From: an uncultured Erysipelotrichaceae bacterium
GTDB lineage: Bacteria > Bacillota_I > Bacilli_A > RFN20 > CAG-826
Direction: 5' to 3'
Assembly: GCA_902791935.1 (NCBI GenBank)
Contig: CADAXQ010000011.1
Coordinates: 1,020-48,410, forward strand
DNA: 47,391 nucleotides
Shown piece after piece: positions 8,632 through 16,810 of the stretch; within the stretch, counting starts at the first letter, position 1; each line of letters begins with the position of its first letter. The notes below the pieces were generated by a model. The model was not told where the DNA came from and searched no databases. It was given only the letters and a program-made list of their open reading frames with translations. Made by a program: the position numbers and the translations under genes.

Positions 8632-9496
8632 GCTTTGGTCCCTCTTGCCATGCCGCATCGTGGGCGAATTGTTTTAGAAAGTTAGTTTTTCTGGTTTGCA
8701 ACGGCGTTTTGCCATATTTTCTTTCGTAAAGCGTTCGGAAATAAGAACTCGAAGAAAAGCCGATGGCATAGCAGATTTCCTCGATGGATTTGTCGCTGCT
8801 TAGCAGTAGATAATGCGCATAGTCTATTCGCTTGTGGTTCAAATACTCAACTAAGGTTTGTCCAAAAGATCGACGGAACTTATCGCAGAAGTATTTATCG
8901 TTATACCCAAAATGAGAACGGATTAATACACACGCGTCCTTCTTATAAAATTCACGATCAATAATCGCAAGGCAGTCGCGCTTAAATGGATCTTCTTGCA
9001 ATGATTCGCTCGCTTTGTGTGTGGAATAAAGGGATAGCAAATAATAGGTGATAAACTGCGCAAACTTCTCACGATCGCTTGATTTTGTGGCATAGGAGAA
9101 GAACGTCATCTGCTCTTCCAAAAACGCGACTTCGGTTAAAGACAAGCGGAAACCAGGCGCAGCATCGAATAACGACGTTTTAGAGAACAAATCAGGATCC
9201 ACCATCTTTAGAACGGAATTAAAAAAGTCAGTTTGAATTTCGTAATCCCGATGCGTGCATGGACCAGTGCGGATAAACTGATGGGGAATGTTAGGAAAGA
9301 TAAAGCGGCAGTCACCGACCGATAAGTGCTCTGCTTTTCCGCCATATTGATGATCAATTTCTCCCGAAACAACGACGAATATCTCACAAAAAGAGTGGCT
9401 ATGCCAAGCGGTGTCAGAACCGCTTGTTAGCTGATAAGAAAACCCGACATCGATGCTTAAACTAGGACAGTTGTTAGTCGACCATGATTGCGCCAT
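8624..9496 (-). CDS. AraC-family transcriptional regulator
   Basis: This 290-residue protein has an N-terminal cupin-type sensing domain (HSHSFCEIFVVVSGEIDHQ, then FPNIPHQF) and a C-terminal AraC double helix-turn-helix (about 185-280: FGYNDKYFCDKFRRSFGQT, YLNHKRIDYAHYLLLSSD, EEICYAIGFSSSSYFRTLYE). It heads the operon with the GH78-like and GH20 genes and is very likely their sugar-responsive activator, perhaps also of the divergent carbohydrate locus starting at 10020. The ATG at 9496 has no properly spaced ribosome site; the promoter position suggests a leaderless message. Confidence 0.92.
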   Translation of the reverse strand: MAQSWSTNNCPSLSIDVGFSYQLTSGSDTAWHSHSFCEIFVVVSGEIDHQYGGKAEHLSVGDCRFIFPNIPHQFIRTGPCTHRDYEIQTDFFNSVLKMVDPDLFSKTSLFDAAPGFRLSLTEVAFLEEQMTFFSYATKSSDREKFAQFITYYLLSLYSTHKASESLQEDPFKRDCLAIIDREFYKKDACVLIRSHFGYNDKYFCDKFRRSFGQTLVEYLNHKRIDYAHYLLLSSDKSIEEICYAIGFSSSSYFRTLYERKYGKTPLQTRKTNFLKQFAHDAAWQEGPKHE

Positions 9497-9503
9497 CGCC
9501 TTG

Positions 9504-9532
9504 ATTATAAAAGGCGCCTTTAAAAATTACTA
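9504..9532 (-). promoter_or_regulatory. Promoter and 12-bp palindrome of the araC operon
   Basis: Reading leftwards, a perfect TATAAT (9509-9504) ends seven bases before the araC ATG. A poor -35 (TAGTAA, 9532-9527) lies 17 bases upstream. Between them AAAGGCGCCTTT (9510-9521) is a perfect 12-bp palindrome and a likely operator. CGCCTT (9497-9502) and AAGGCG (9511-9516) could also pair across the -10 box. Confidence 0.5.
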
Positions 9533-10019
9533 TAGTGACTATGTGATGAAAAAGTCAGGTGCTTTTTTGAAAAATAAAAATGGCGGAAACAAGCCACGCT
9601 GACAGGCAAAGGCACCGATGCTTTGCGGTGGAAAATGGAAAAGACCAGTTGGCTTTCCCCGTCTTTTCGACCGAGAAATGAAAAAGTTTCGATAAATAGC
9701 CATTAATTATTTTTAATATTGCCGTCAATTTTTGCCTTTTGTTTTTGTGATTTGAAGGAATCTTAATCTTAATTTTTATCTTTTTACGGATTTTTAAAGT
9801 CAACAAAATGGAAGCGTAATAAAACAGAATTAGCCGTTCTTCAAGCCAATTTCATAGGCAATATAGAAAACCTGACTATAGAGACGATTCTTCATAATCC
9901 GCGATGTTGTGACGGATAGGCTTTGCCGATATGATGTAAGCACTAGAGAACTGAATAAAATAACGCCATCTTTAGGGCGTATTTCGTCTCAAAATTCTCT
10001 TTGTGTAGAGGAAAAAAGA
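9533..10019. other. Divergent intergenic region, AT-rich with hairpins
   Basis: No gene was found in these 487 bases. Visible structure: CACCG/CGGTG (about 9612-9630), GAAAAGAC/GTCTTTTC (about 9648-9668) and ACGCC/GGCGT (about 9963-9980). The stretch 9690-9830 is strongly AT-rich. It must hold the promoter of the rightward carbohydrate locus, but I could not choose one confidently. I do not recognise a riboswitch. Confidence 0.4.
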
Positions 10020-11750
10020 ATGAAAGTGAAAAGACTTCTATCTTGCGTCACCTTTCTCATCGGTGTTTTGCCGTGTGTAGCTTCGTGCCAAAGCACTGGA
10101 TCGTCTTCATCGATTGACACCATTTCTTCCGCTACCCATACGCACGTATTTGCAGAAGGCACCTATCCTTGCCACGATCGCGTTTGCTTAACCTGCGGTA
10201 AAACCATCAAAGCAACCGAACCACATTCGTTGAAACTAGAAAAAGTAGTGGAACCGACTTGCACGGAAGCGGGTTATTCTCGTTATGTTTGCGAACGATG
10301 CGGTTATGAGAAGAAGAGCGATTTAGTCGCGAAATTAGGACATGATTTTGTCGTCAAATCACATACGGATGCGACTTGTTCTCAACCCGGCATTACGGTG
10401 AAAGAATGCACGCGATGCGGCGCGATTGAAAAAGACTACACCGCTAAATTGGATCACGTCTTCAACGAGTCTTTGTCAGAAGTTCATCAGCCAACCTGCA
10501 CCGAATACGGCTATACCTTAAAAACTTGCTCGGTGTGTGGAGAAAAAGTAAAGACGGATTATTTGGACCCCTTAGGACATACCCCCGCCGCTGGAAAAGA
10601 TGTGGCAAAAGAGGCTACCTGCACGGAAAATGGATATACCACGCACGTGTGTTCGCGTTGTGGCGCGACTTATGAAGATTCGTTTGTCAATGCGTTAGGG
10701 CACAACTTCGTGACATTAGAGCATGTTTCCGCTACCTGTGAGCACGCTGCCTATAAAAAACAGCTTTGCTCGCGCTGTGGCGAAGAAAACGTGACGGGTG
10801 GCAATGAGCAAAAGAAAGCCCATCAATTCGATGACAGCGGCGTTTGCAAAGAGTGTGGGAAAAGCGTCACAGAAGCAAACCTCATCACTTGGGAAAACGA
10901 TGGCAAGCCGGTTCCAGTATTAACCGATACAAAGGCAAACATCGCTTATGCCCCGGCAGACACCACGTTAGCGGGCCACTTAAGTAAAGAAGATGCGGAC
11001 GCCTTAGTCAAAGCAGGCTGCAAAGCGCTTATGATGAATTTCGGCAATCCTGATACAACGTCTCGTTCTTTTGTCATCCGTACGAATGCCGGCAATAAAA
11101 ATGCATCCGCCACTGCTTTAAAAGCTTTGGACCGTCATACCTATGGCAAGTTAGCTTTAAAAGATGATAATGGCGATCTTCTTTATGGTGAAAATGGCTT
11201 GTCGTTTACGTTGCAATATGCAAAGAACGACACAAAAGCCGCGGACAATTTCTATGTTTCTACCGAGCCTTCCTGGAATTATCAAGTAGACCAGCCAGCT
11301 TCCTATTTCATCGATGGCAGCAATGGTCGTTCCCGTTATTATGAAGGCAAAGGGTACATGCTTTTCTCGACTGACGATGCCGGTTCGTTTGTGGTAGAGT
11401 TGGATGGACGTTACTTGCAAAACAACATTGACCAAGGCAAGACCAAATTAGCATTGACCTTTATTCCGGCGTTTGTGAGCGATACGGGCGATCCGCTTCG
11501 CGTCTCTTATGATTTCTACGCTTACGAAAAGGGCACAGACGGTGTCGCGTTACGGAAACAAGTTGCCATTAGTTGGATTCATGGCGGTACTGCCGTTTAC
11601 GACGCGACGAACAATTCTTATACCCATGAAATTGACTTGGGGACGAAATATGATTTCACGAATCATCATTTGGAAATGAATTTCAGCACCTCCGCGATGT
11701 CGGGCACCGCTACCTATGCGGTATATTTGGCGCCTTTGTCAATGAAATAA
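10020..11750 (+). CDS. Lipoprotein with tandem Cys-rich (zinc-ribbon-like) repeats
   Basis: The 576-residue product has a lipobox (VASC, Cys23) and then, over about residues 40-280, roughly six imperfect repeats of about 40 residues. Each follows the pattern ATCTE-x-GY-x5-C-x2-CG-x10-LGH, i.e. paired cysteines in CxxC with a preceding single Cys and a His. This repeat type is common in surface proteins of gut Bacillota; metal binding or disulfide-bonded spacers are both possible. The C-terminal part (about 290-576) is beta-rich with no motif I recognise and may be a carbohydrate-binding sandwich. The start at 10020 has GAGG 8 bases upstream; an earlier in-frame start lacks both ribosome site and signal peptide. 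The gene lies 9 bases before the first permease gene, so its product may present sugars to that transporter. Confidence 0.8.
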   Translation: MKVKRLLSCVTFLIGVLPCVASCQSTGSSSSIDTISSATHTHVFAEGTYPCHDRVCLTCGKTIKATEPHSLKLEKVVEPTCTEAGYSRYVCERCGYEKKSDLVAKLGHDFVVKSHTDATCSQPGITVKECTRCGAIEKDYTAKLDHVFNESLSEVHQPTCTEYGYTLKTCSVCGEKVKTDYLDPLGHTPAAGKDVAKEATCTENGYTTHVCSRCGATYEDSFVNALGHNFVTLEHVSATCEHAAYKKQLCSRCGEENVTGGNEQKKAHQFDDSGVCKECGKSVTEANLITWENDGKPVPVLTDTKANIAYAPADTTLAGHLSKEDADALVKAGCKALMMNFGNPDTTSRSFVIRTNAGNKNASATALKALDRHTYGKLALKDDNGDLLYGENGLSFTLQYAKNDTKAADNFYVSTEPSWNYQVDQPASYFIDGSNGRSRYYEGKGYMLFSTDDAGSFVVELDGRYLQNNIDQGKTKLALTFIPAFVSDTGDPLRVSYDFYAYEKGTDGVALRKQVAISWIHGGTAVYDATNNSYTHEIDLGTKYDFTNHHLEMNFSTSAMSGTATYAVYLAPLSMK

Positions 11751-11759
11751 AGGAAAAAT

Positions 11760-12707
11760 ATGCAAAACGCTCCTGCCATTTCAAGAAATAAGAAAAAACG
11801 ATTTTCTGGCCAAGAGATTATCTTCATCTTAATTGGTGTATTGGTCCCGCTCGCGTTTTTCCTTTTGCTCTATGTTTATGTGAATTTTTCCTCGTTTTTA
11901 ATGGCGTTTCAAAAGCCGAAAGATGGCAAGTTAATTTGGACGTTTGATAATTTCGAATGGGTTTTCAAACGAATCGCGAATGGTTCGCAAACCCCAGAAG
12001 ACAATCTGCAGCTGGCTTTCATTAATACTTTCATTACGTTTTTGGTGCAGATGGTCGTCTTCCTTGGCGGTATTTTTGTGGCTTATGGCATTTATAAAAA
12101 AGTTCTTGGCTACAAAACATTTCGTGTTTTGCTTTATTTGCCTTCGATTCTTTCTTCGGTCGTCACCTGTCTCTTCTATTTGGAATTGATGAATTCTCGT
12201 GGCTGGTCGGAGTTTTTGATTTCTGTTTTCCATCTTGAAGCAACCTTTAAAAATCCGTTGGTGGATTCTCGTTTCAGTAATGCCATGGTGCTTTTGAACT
12301 ATGTTTGGCTCAATATTCCGGCCAACATGATTTTATGGGGTGGGGCATTTTCTCGCATTCCTAGTTCGGTGCTAGAAAGTGCAAGAATCGATGGTTGCGG
12401 TTGGTTTCGTGAATTGTTCCAAATTGTTCTGCCGATGATTTGGCCCACCATGGTGGTGCTTTTGACCACGAATATCGCTTCGATTTTTGGTGCGACAGGT
12501 AACGTCTTCCTTTTAACGAGCGGCGCTTATGGCACACAAACAGTTTCTAACTGGATGTATATGCAAGTGCAGCAAGCTTCTAGCGATATGTCCGGTTCAC
12601 TTTATCGTGTTTCGGCACTGGGCTTGCTTTTAACGGTGATCAGCTGCACGTTGGCGATTTTAATTCGCCATTTCCTCAATAAAAAATATGCGGGGGTGGA
12701 CATGTGA
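11760..12707 (+). CDS. CUT1-type sugar ABC transporter permease (MalF/UgpA-like)
   Basis: This is a 315-residue integral membrane protein with about six hydrophobic helices. The EAA loop ESARIDGCGWFRELFQIVLP is where the ATPase docks. It pairs with the next permease and the binding protein to import an oligosaccharide. An AAAGGA site lies about 7 bases before the ATG. No ATPase gene is nearby, as is common for CUT1 systems of Bacillota that share an MsmX/MsmK-type ATPase encoded elsewhere. Confidence 0.93.
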   Translation: MQNAPAISRNKKKRFSGQEIIFILIGVLVPLAFFLLLYVYVNFSSFLMAFQKPKDGKLIWTFDNFEWVFKRIANGSQTPEDNLQLAFINTFITFLVQMVVFLGGIFVAYGIYKKVLGYKTFRVLLYLPSILSSVVTCLFYLELMNSRGWSEFLISVFHLEATFKNPLVDSRFSNAMVLLNYVWLNIPANMILWGGAFSRIPSSVLESARIDGCGWFRELFQIVLPMIWPTMVVLLTTNIASIFGATGNVFLLTSGAYGTQTVSNWMYMQVQQASSDMSGSLYRVSALGLLLTVISCTLAILIRHFLNKKYAGVDM

Positions 12708-13615
12708 TGGAAAAAAGTTCGTCGCATTCTCATAAGGTGAAAAGAACGCCGCTATTGAATTATTGGTCGAAACGCCATCTCACGCCGAGTGAAATCGTTT
12801 TCCGTGTTCTTGCTTTCTTGTTCTATCTCGCCGTTTCGTTCAGTTATGTCTATTTAATCGTGTGGTGCTTCTATAGTGGCACCCGTGACCATTTGGAATT
12901 CGCGAAGGACCCGTTTGGTTTCTCTCCCGTCCATCTAGAACATTACGTCGAAGTTTTTGAAAAGATCGAAAGCAATGGAACGAGTTTCTTTGGCATGATT
13001 CTGAACTCCATTTACTTCTCGTTCTTTGGCCCTTTGCTTACCATCTTTGTCTCCTGCCGTCTTGCCTATACGACCTCGAAATACAAATTCTTTGGCGCTG
13101 GCTTGATTTACACCGTGATCATCGTGGTCATTACCTTGCCGATTTATGGTTCTCAAAGTTCGATGTACCGCCTTCTTTATCAGTTAGGTTGGCTGAATTC
13201 GCGGCTCATGTTGCTCACCTCCATTAACGGTTTCTCTATTTGGTACCTTTATTTCTATGGCTTCTTTAAGTCGGTGAGTTGGACCTACGCCGAAGCGGCG
13301 AAGATCGACGGCGCCAACCCTTGGCAAATTTATTACCGCGTTATGCTTCCTCAAGCCATGCCGATGTTTGGCTCACTCTTCTTAATGTTATGGGTAGCGG
13401 ACTGGAACTCTTACGGCACGGCCTTGATTTACTTACCAAAAATGCCGACCTTGGCCGTTGGGATTTATCAGTTCCAGACCTTAGCCCGTTATAACAACCG
13501 CATGGACTTGCTTTATGCCGCTTGCGCGTTGTCCATGCTTCCTCCATTGATCCTCTTCATCTTTTGCAATAAAGCCTTGATGAGCAACGTCTCTATCGGT
13601 GGCATTAAAGAATAA
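12707..13615 (+). CDS. CUT1-type sugar ABC transporter permease (MalG/UgpE-like)
   Basis: The product is a 302-residue membrane protein with about six helices and the EAA loop EAAKIDGANPWQIYYRVMLP. The ATG at 12707 overlaps the stop of the first permease by one base (TGATG), and a GGGGGTGG stretch sits about 9 bases upstream. An in-frame GTG one codon earlier is equally possible. It is the second half of the permease dimer and is coupled to the upstream gene. Confidence 0.93.
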   Translation: MEKSSSHSHKVKRTPLLNYWSKRHLTPSEIVFRVLAFLFYLAVSFSYVYLIVWCFYSGTRDHLEFAKDPFGFSPVHLEHYVEVFEKIESNGTSFFGMILNSIYFSFFGPLLTIFVSCRLAYTTSKYKFFGAGLIYTVIIVVITLPIYGSQSSMYRLLYQLGWLNSRLMLLTSINGFSIWYLYFYGFFKSVSWTYAEAAKIDGANPWQIYYRVMLPQAMPMFGSLFLMLWVADWNSYGTALIYLPKMPTLAVGIYQFQTLARYNNRMDLLYAACALSMLPPLILFIFCNKALMSNVSIGGIKE

Positions 13616-13637
13616 TAAGGAAAAGGAGAATTCCATT

Positions 13638-15110
13638 ATGAAGAAAAGTATTCGTTTTGTCTTGGGTAGTGTAGTGCTTCTAGGCGTTTTGGCATCGTGC
13701 CATAGCACCACAAAGCCAAGTGGGGATGGCAAAACCATTGAAATCTATGCTTGGGAATCCGGCTTAGGCAAAACTTATTTGCAAGACATTGTCGACGCCT
13801 TCAACGCTTCGCAAACCGAGTATCAGGCAGTGTTAGAAACCAGCACGAATTCGACCACGATTTATCGGACCTTGGATTTAGGAACCAGCAACCATTATGA
13901 CTTGTATTTCACGATTTTGAATAGCCGACAATACAACAAAGATTTCGCAAAAATGAATGATTTGTTGGAGGAAACACTTCCGGGTGACAACGTTACGTTA
14001 CGGGAAAAATTCTATCCTGGCTATGTGGACTCCTGGAAAGAATCCGATGGAACCATTCGGAACCTCGGTTATGGCAATACATATCTTGGCATTGTTTATC
14101 AACGTTCTTTGGTCAAAGACAGCGAACTGCCACGGACCACGAATGAGTTAGAGACACTGGTGACGAATTTGAATGACAGTGGCGTTAAACCCTGGCTGTT
14201 CTTCAATCAAATGGGCCCGAACAATGGTTATTGGGACTTTATGCTCGATGCCTGGGCCGCTCAATATAACGGTTTGGACTATATGACCGATCATTTGATG
14301 CAACTCAAAGACGAGCAAGGCAATGAACCTTCCAAAGACGTTTTCAAAGCAAAAGATGGTCGTTATGAGGCCTTGAAAGTCATGGAGTCTATCCTGACGG
14401 ATAAAACGACGCATCCGCAGTGCACCAATCAGAACTTCACGACGGTACAGGATCTTTTCCTCGATGGGGAAGCGGCCCTTACCATTAATGGAAACTGGTT
14501 ACTCAACGAAAACCAATCGACCGCAGATGTTGCCATGATGAAAACGCCGGTGATTTCTTCGATTGTAAACAAACTCGAAGACACCAATATGAGCGATGCA
14601 ACCCTGGCTCAGATTGTGGATGAAGTAGATGCGAGGAAAACCAGTTCATCCCTTTGTTCCGAAAAGGATTTTGCTCGCATCAAGGAAGCGCGAAATGTTT
14701 TGTTCAATAATTCTTCCCAAATGTACGTCTTTATTCCTTCCTATTCTGATGTGGTGGAAGGAAGCAAAGAATTCTTACGCTTCTATTATTCCGACAAAGG
14801 CGTTGCCATTTATCAAAATGACCTTCACCTTCCTTCCAATGTGAAGTTGACCGATTCTTCGCTTTATAACGGCGAAAATGATAGTTATTGGGCCAAGAGC
14901 CAGTTTGCTTTAGCGAAAGATGCCAATTTCTATATGACGCCGATGTATTGCGCAAAACCATTCACTGACCATGGCATCAACGACATTGCTAACGTGATTA
15001 CTGCGCAATCCATGATTGCTTCGAACGTCAATGACCGGAAGAATGCCGATCAAATCTGGAGCAGCTTGGAAGCGAAAGTAGATGAGAACTGGGAGGATTG
15101 GATCGAATGA
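13638..15110 (+). CDS. Carbohydrate ABC transporter substrate-binding lipoprotein
   Basis: This 490-residue lipoprotein (lipobox LASC) has the fold pattern of family-1 extracellular solute-binding proteins: an early strand IEIYAWESGLGKTYLQDIVDAFN, a mid-protein NNGYWDFMLDAWAAQY, and a GEAALTINGNWLL strand in the second lobe. It should deliver a sugar or oligosaccharide to the two permeases just upstream. The start at 13638 has AAGGAG 9 bases before it. Its last codon overlaps the ATG of the next gene (ATGA), so the next protein is made in coupling with it. The insertion around residues 305-350, rich in polar residues, is unusual but not diagnostic. Confidence 0.92.
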   Translation: MKKSIRFVLGSVVLLGVLASCHSTTKPSGDGKTIEIYAWESGLGKTYLQDIVDAFNASQTEYQAVLETSTNSTTIYRTLDLGTSNHYDLYFTILNSRQYNKDFAKMNDLLEETLPGDNVTLREKFYPGYVDSWKESDGTIRNLGYGNTYLGIVYQRSLVKDSELPRTTNELETLVTNLNDSGVKPWLFFNQMGPNNGYWDFMLDAWAAQYNGLDYMTDHLMQLKDEQGNEPSKDVFKAKDGRYEALKVMESILTDKTTHPQCTNQNFTTVQDLFLDGEAALTINGNWLLNENQSTADVAMMKTPVISSIVNKLEDTNMSDATLAQIVDEVDARKTSSSLCSEKDFARIKEARNVLFNNSSQMYVFIPSYSDVVEGSKEFLRFYYSDKGVAIYQNDLHLPSNVKLTDSSLYNGENDSYWAKSQFALAKDANFYMTPMYCAKPFTDHGINDIANVITAQSMIASNVNDRKNADQIWSSLEAKVDENWEDWIE

Positions 15111-16810
15111 AAAAGCATCGGCACCTATTTCCCGTCGCTTTGACCGCTGTCGTTCTTTTTGGCCTCGCCTATTCCAGCGTCATGCTTTCTCACCCCTCCG
15201 TTCAGGTGTCGGCAGGCGCGACCAAAAGCTATGTGGTCTCGGAAAGCTCTGTGGTGGATGGCCATATCAACTCTGGCGACTTACAAGTCAGCGGGGACGT
15301 GAGCGCAAAAAATAATACGTTGATCTTCGGACCGGAAAAATCCACCTCAAAAGTCTTAGGGAAAACAAAAATTCAAAATCACAAAGCCGCAGGGTTAGCC
15401 GATCTTTTCCACGGTTCCATGACTGTTCAACTAAACAGTCTCGTAGACAAGGGCACATTCTCCATTTGCTTTGGCATGCCGAGCATTTCTAGCGACATTA
15501 GTGGCAAAGGCGCGCTTGAAGTTCGGTTAGAGAAGAAAGTATCGACCGTATTCCTTTCGGTGATTGAACATTATGGCGAAGACATCGAGATGTCTTTCTT
15601 GACCGACCAAGAAATGACTTCGTTAAAGAATGGAGAAGCCACCTCCTTCGCATTCGATGCCACCACAGAAGGAGAATTTACCTTAACGGTCGGTGGCAGT
15701 GTCTTACTCAATAAAACGCAACTAAATGAAGGCGCGGTGGGCTATTTTGGTCTTATCTCGCAAGGAGAGAATCAAATTCAAGTATCGGCCATGTCTCTTT
15801 ATGGCTACACCTATAATGTCCCGACCAATGTGGACTATGTGGAACAATTTGACCATAACGGAACCTATAACGGCAATTTCTTGGTGACACAGGCAAAAAC
15901 GGGGGCATTAAGCCCATCGTATCTTGCCGTTGACAAAGACAGCGAGACGCTACGTTTCTCAAATACTGGCGAGGCTTCGTTAACCACGCGTTTCAATTAC
16001 TCTAACTTTGAACTTTCTTTCGATGTTCCGTTTTTATCACGGGTCGCAAAACAAGACGAAAACGGCAATTTCACACAGCTGATTTCCAACTGGTTTGCCA
16101 TTGCTTGGGGGTTGAATGATTTCGAAGCGACGCCAGGCGCAACCGAAAGCCTTTGTCCTTGGATTCTTTTCGAAGGATTGCCTGTCGATACCTCCGTTGC
16201 GCATTGGGATCATTCGGTTCATTATACGAACCCGCGTTTGATCCTCTACCAGAAGACCACGCCACTCAAAATTTGGCCGATGGACAACATCGACGGCACG
16301 AACTTCGATGTCTGGAATCCTTCTTTGGGTGATGCGGGTTTCTCCATCAAACTCACTATGGTGGACGGCACTATCGATCTCTATGGGAAGTTTGATTCGA
16401 GCACGGATTATTTCCATCTCTTTACCTATGATTTAGGAGAATCCACCATCGGTTATCTTCGTCTCTTCACTTGGAGTGATGGCGGCGTTTCGGATGCTGG
16501 CATGAAATATACCAGCTTAGCCAATTTCTCCATTGATAATTTCTCAGTGAAAAACAAGGATAACGAATCCATTCGTTCGGTGCTTCCCGATCTTTCGTTC
16601 ACACCAAACGGCATTGAAGGAGCAAAGGATTATGACTATCAAACCGTGACGGATGATAGCGATTTGATTTCGAACTTAGAAGGCAAAGTGCCAGCCAAGC
16701 AGAATCAAAATGGCGCCCTTGGCTGGATTATCGGCGGTAGTGTTGCCGGCCTCGTCGTGCTCGGCGGACTCGTGACGTTAGTCATTACCTTACGGAGGAA
16801 AAAGCAATGA
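15107..16810 (+). CDS. Membrane-anchored extracellular beta-rich protein
   Basis: I do not recognise this 567-residue protein. It has an N-terminal signal peptide or anchor (FPVALTAVVLFGLAYSSVML), a long extracellular part rich in beta strands with two similar halves (about 35-230 and 245-500), and a C-terminal transmembrane helix (IIGGSVAGLVVLGGLVTLVI) ending in a basic RRKKQ tail. No LPXTG motif is present. The strand pattern and repeated FDxxTxGEFTL-like elements suggest concanavalin/LamG-type sandwiches, i.e. glycan binding; this is inference. ATGA overlaps at both ends (15107-15110 and 16807-16810) tie it tightly to the binding protein and the following lipoprotein, so it probably serves the same glycan. 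Confidence 0.75.
   Translation: MKKHRHLFPVALTAVVLFGLAYSSVMLSHPSVQVSAGATKSYVVSESSVVDGHINSGDLQVSGDVSAKNNTLIFGPEKSTSKVLGKTKIQNHKAAGLADLFHGSMTVQLNSLVDKGTFSICFGMPSISSDISGKGALEVRLEKKVSTVFLSVIEHYGEDIEMSFLTDQEMTSLKNGEATSFAFDATTEGEFTLTVGGSVLLNKTQLNEGAVGYFGLISQGENQIQVSAMSLYGYTYNVPTNVDYVEQFDHNGTYNGNFLVTQAKTGALSPSYLAVDKDSETLRFSNTGEASLTTRFNYSNFELSFDVPFLSRVAKQDENGNFTQLISNWFAIAWGLNDFEATPGATESLCPWILFEGLPVDTSVAHWDHSVHYTNPRLILYQKTTPLKIWPMDNIDGTNFDVWNPSLGDAGFSIKLTMVDGTIDLYGKFDSSTDYFHLFTYDLGESTIGYLRLFTWSDGGVSDAGMKYTSLANFSIDNFSVKNKDNESIRSVLPDLSFTPNGIEGAKDYDYQTVTDDSDLISNLEGKVPAKQNQNGALGWIIGGSVAGLVVLGGLVTLVITLRRKKQ

Noticed and set aside
9600..9690. Cyclic-di-GMP (GEMM-I) riboswitch on the minus strand
   Set aside because: GTCGAAAAGACGGGGA and CCGCAAAGC resemble parts of the motif, but they are out of order and the receptor/tetraloop spacing is missing.
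11760..15110. Sugar ABC ATPase gene in the transport locus
   Set aside because: No Walker or signature motifs were found anywhere between 10020 and 20768. A shared ATPase elsewhere is assumed.
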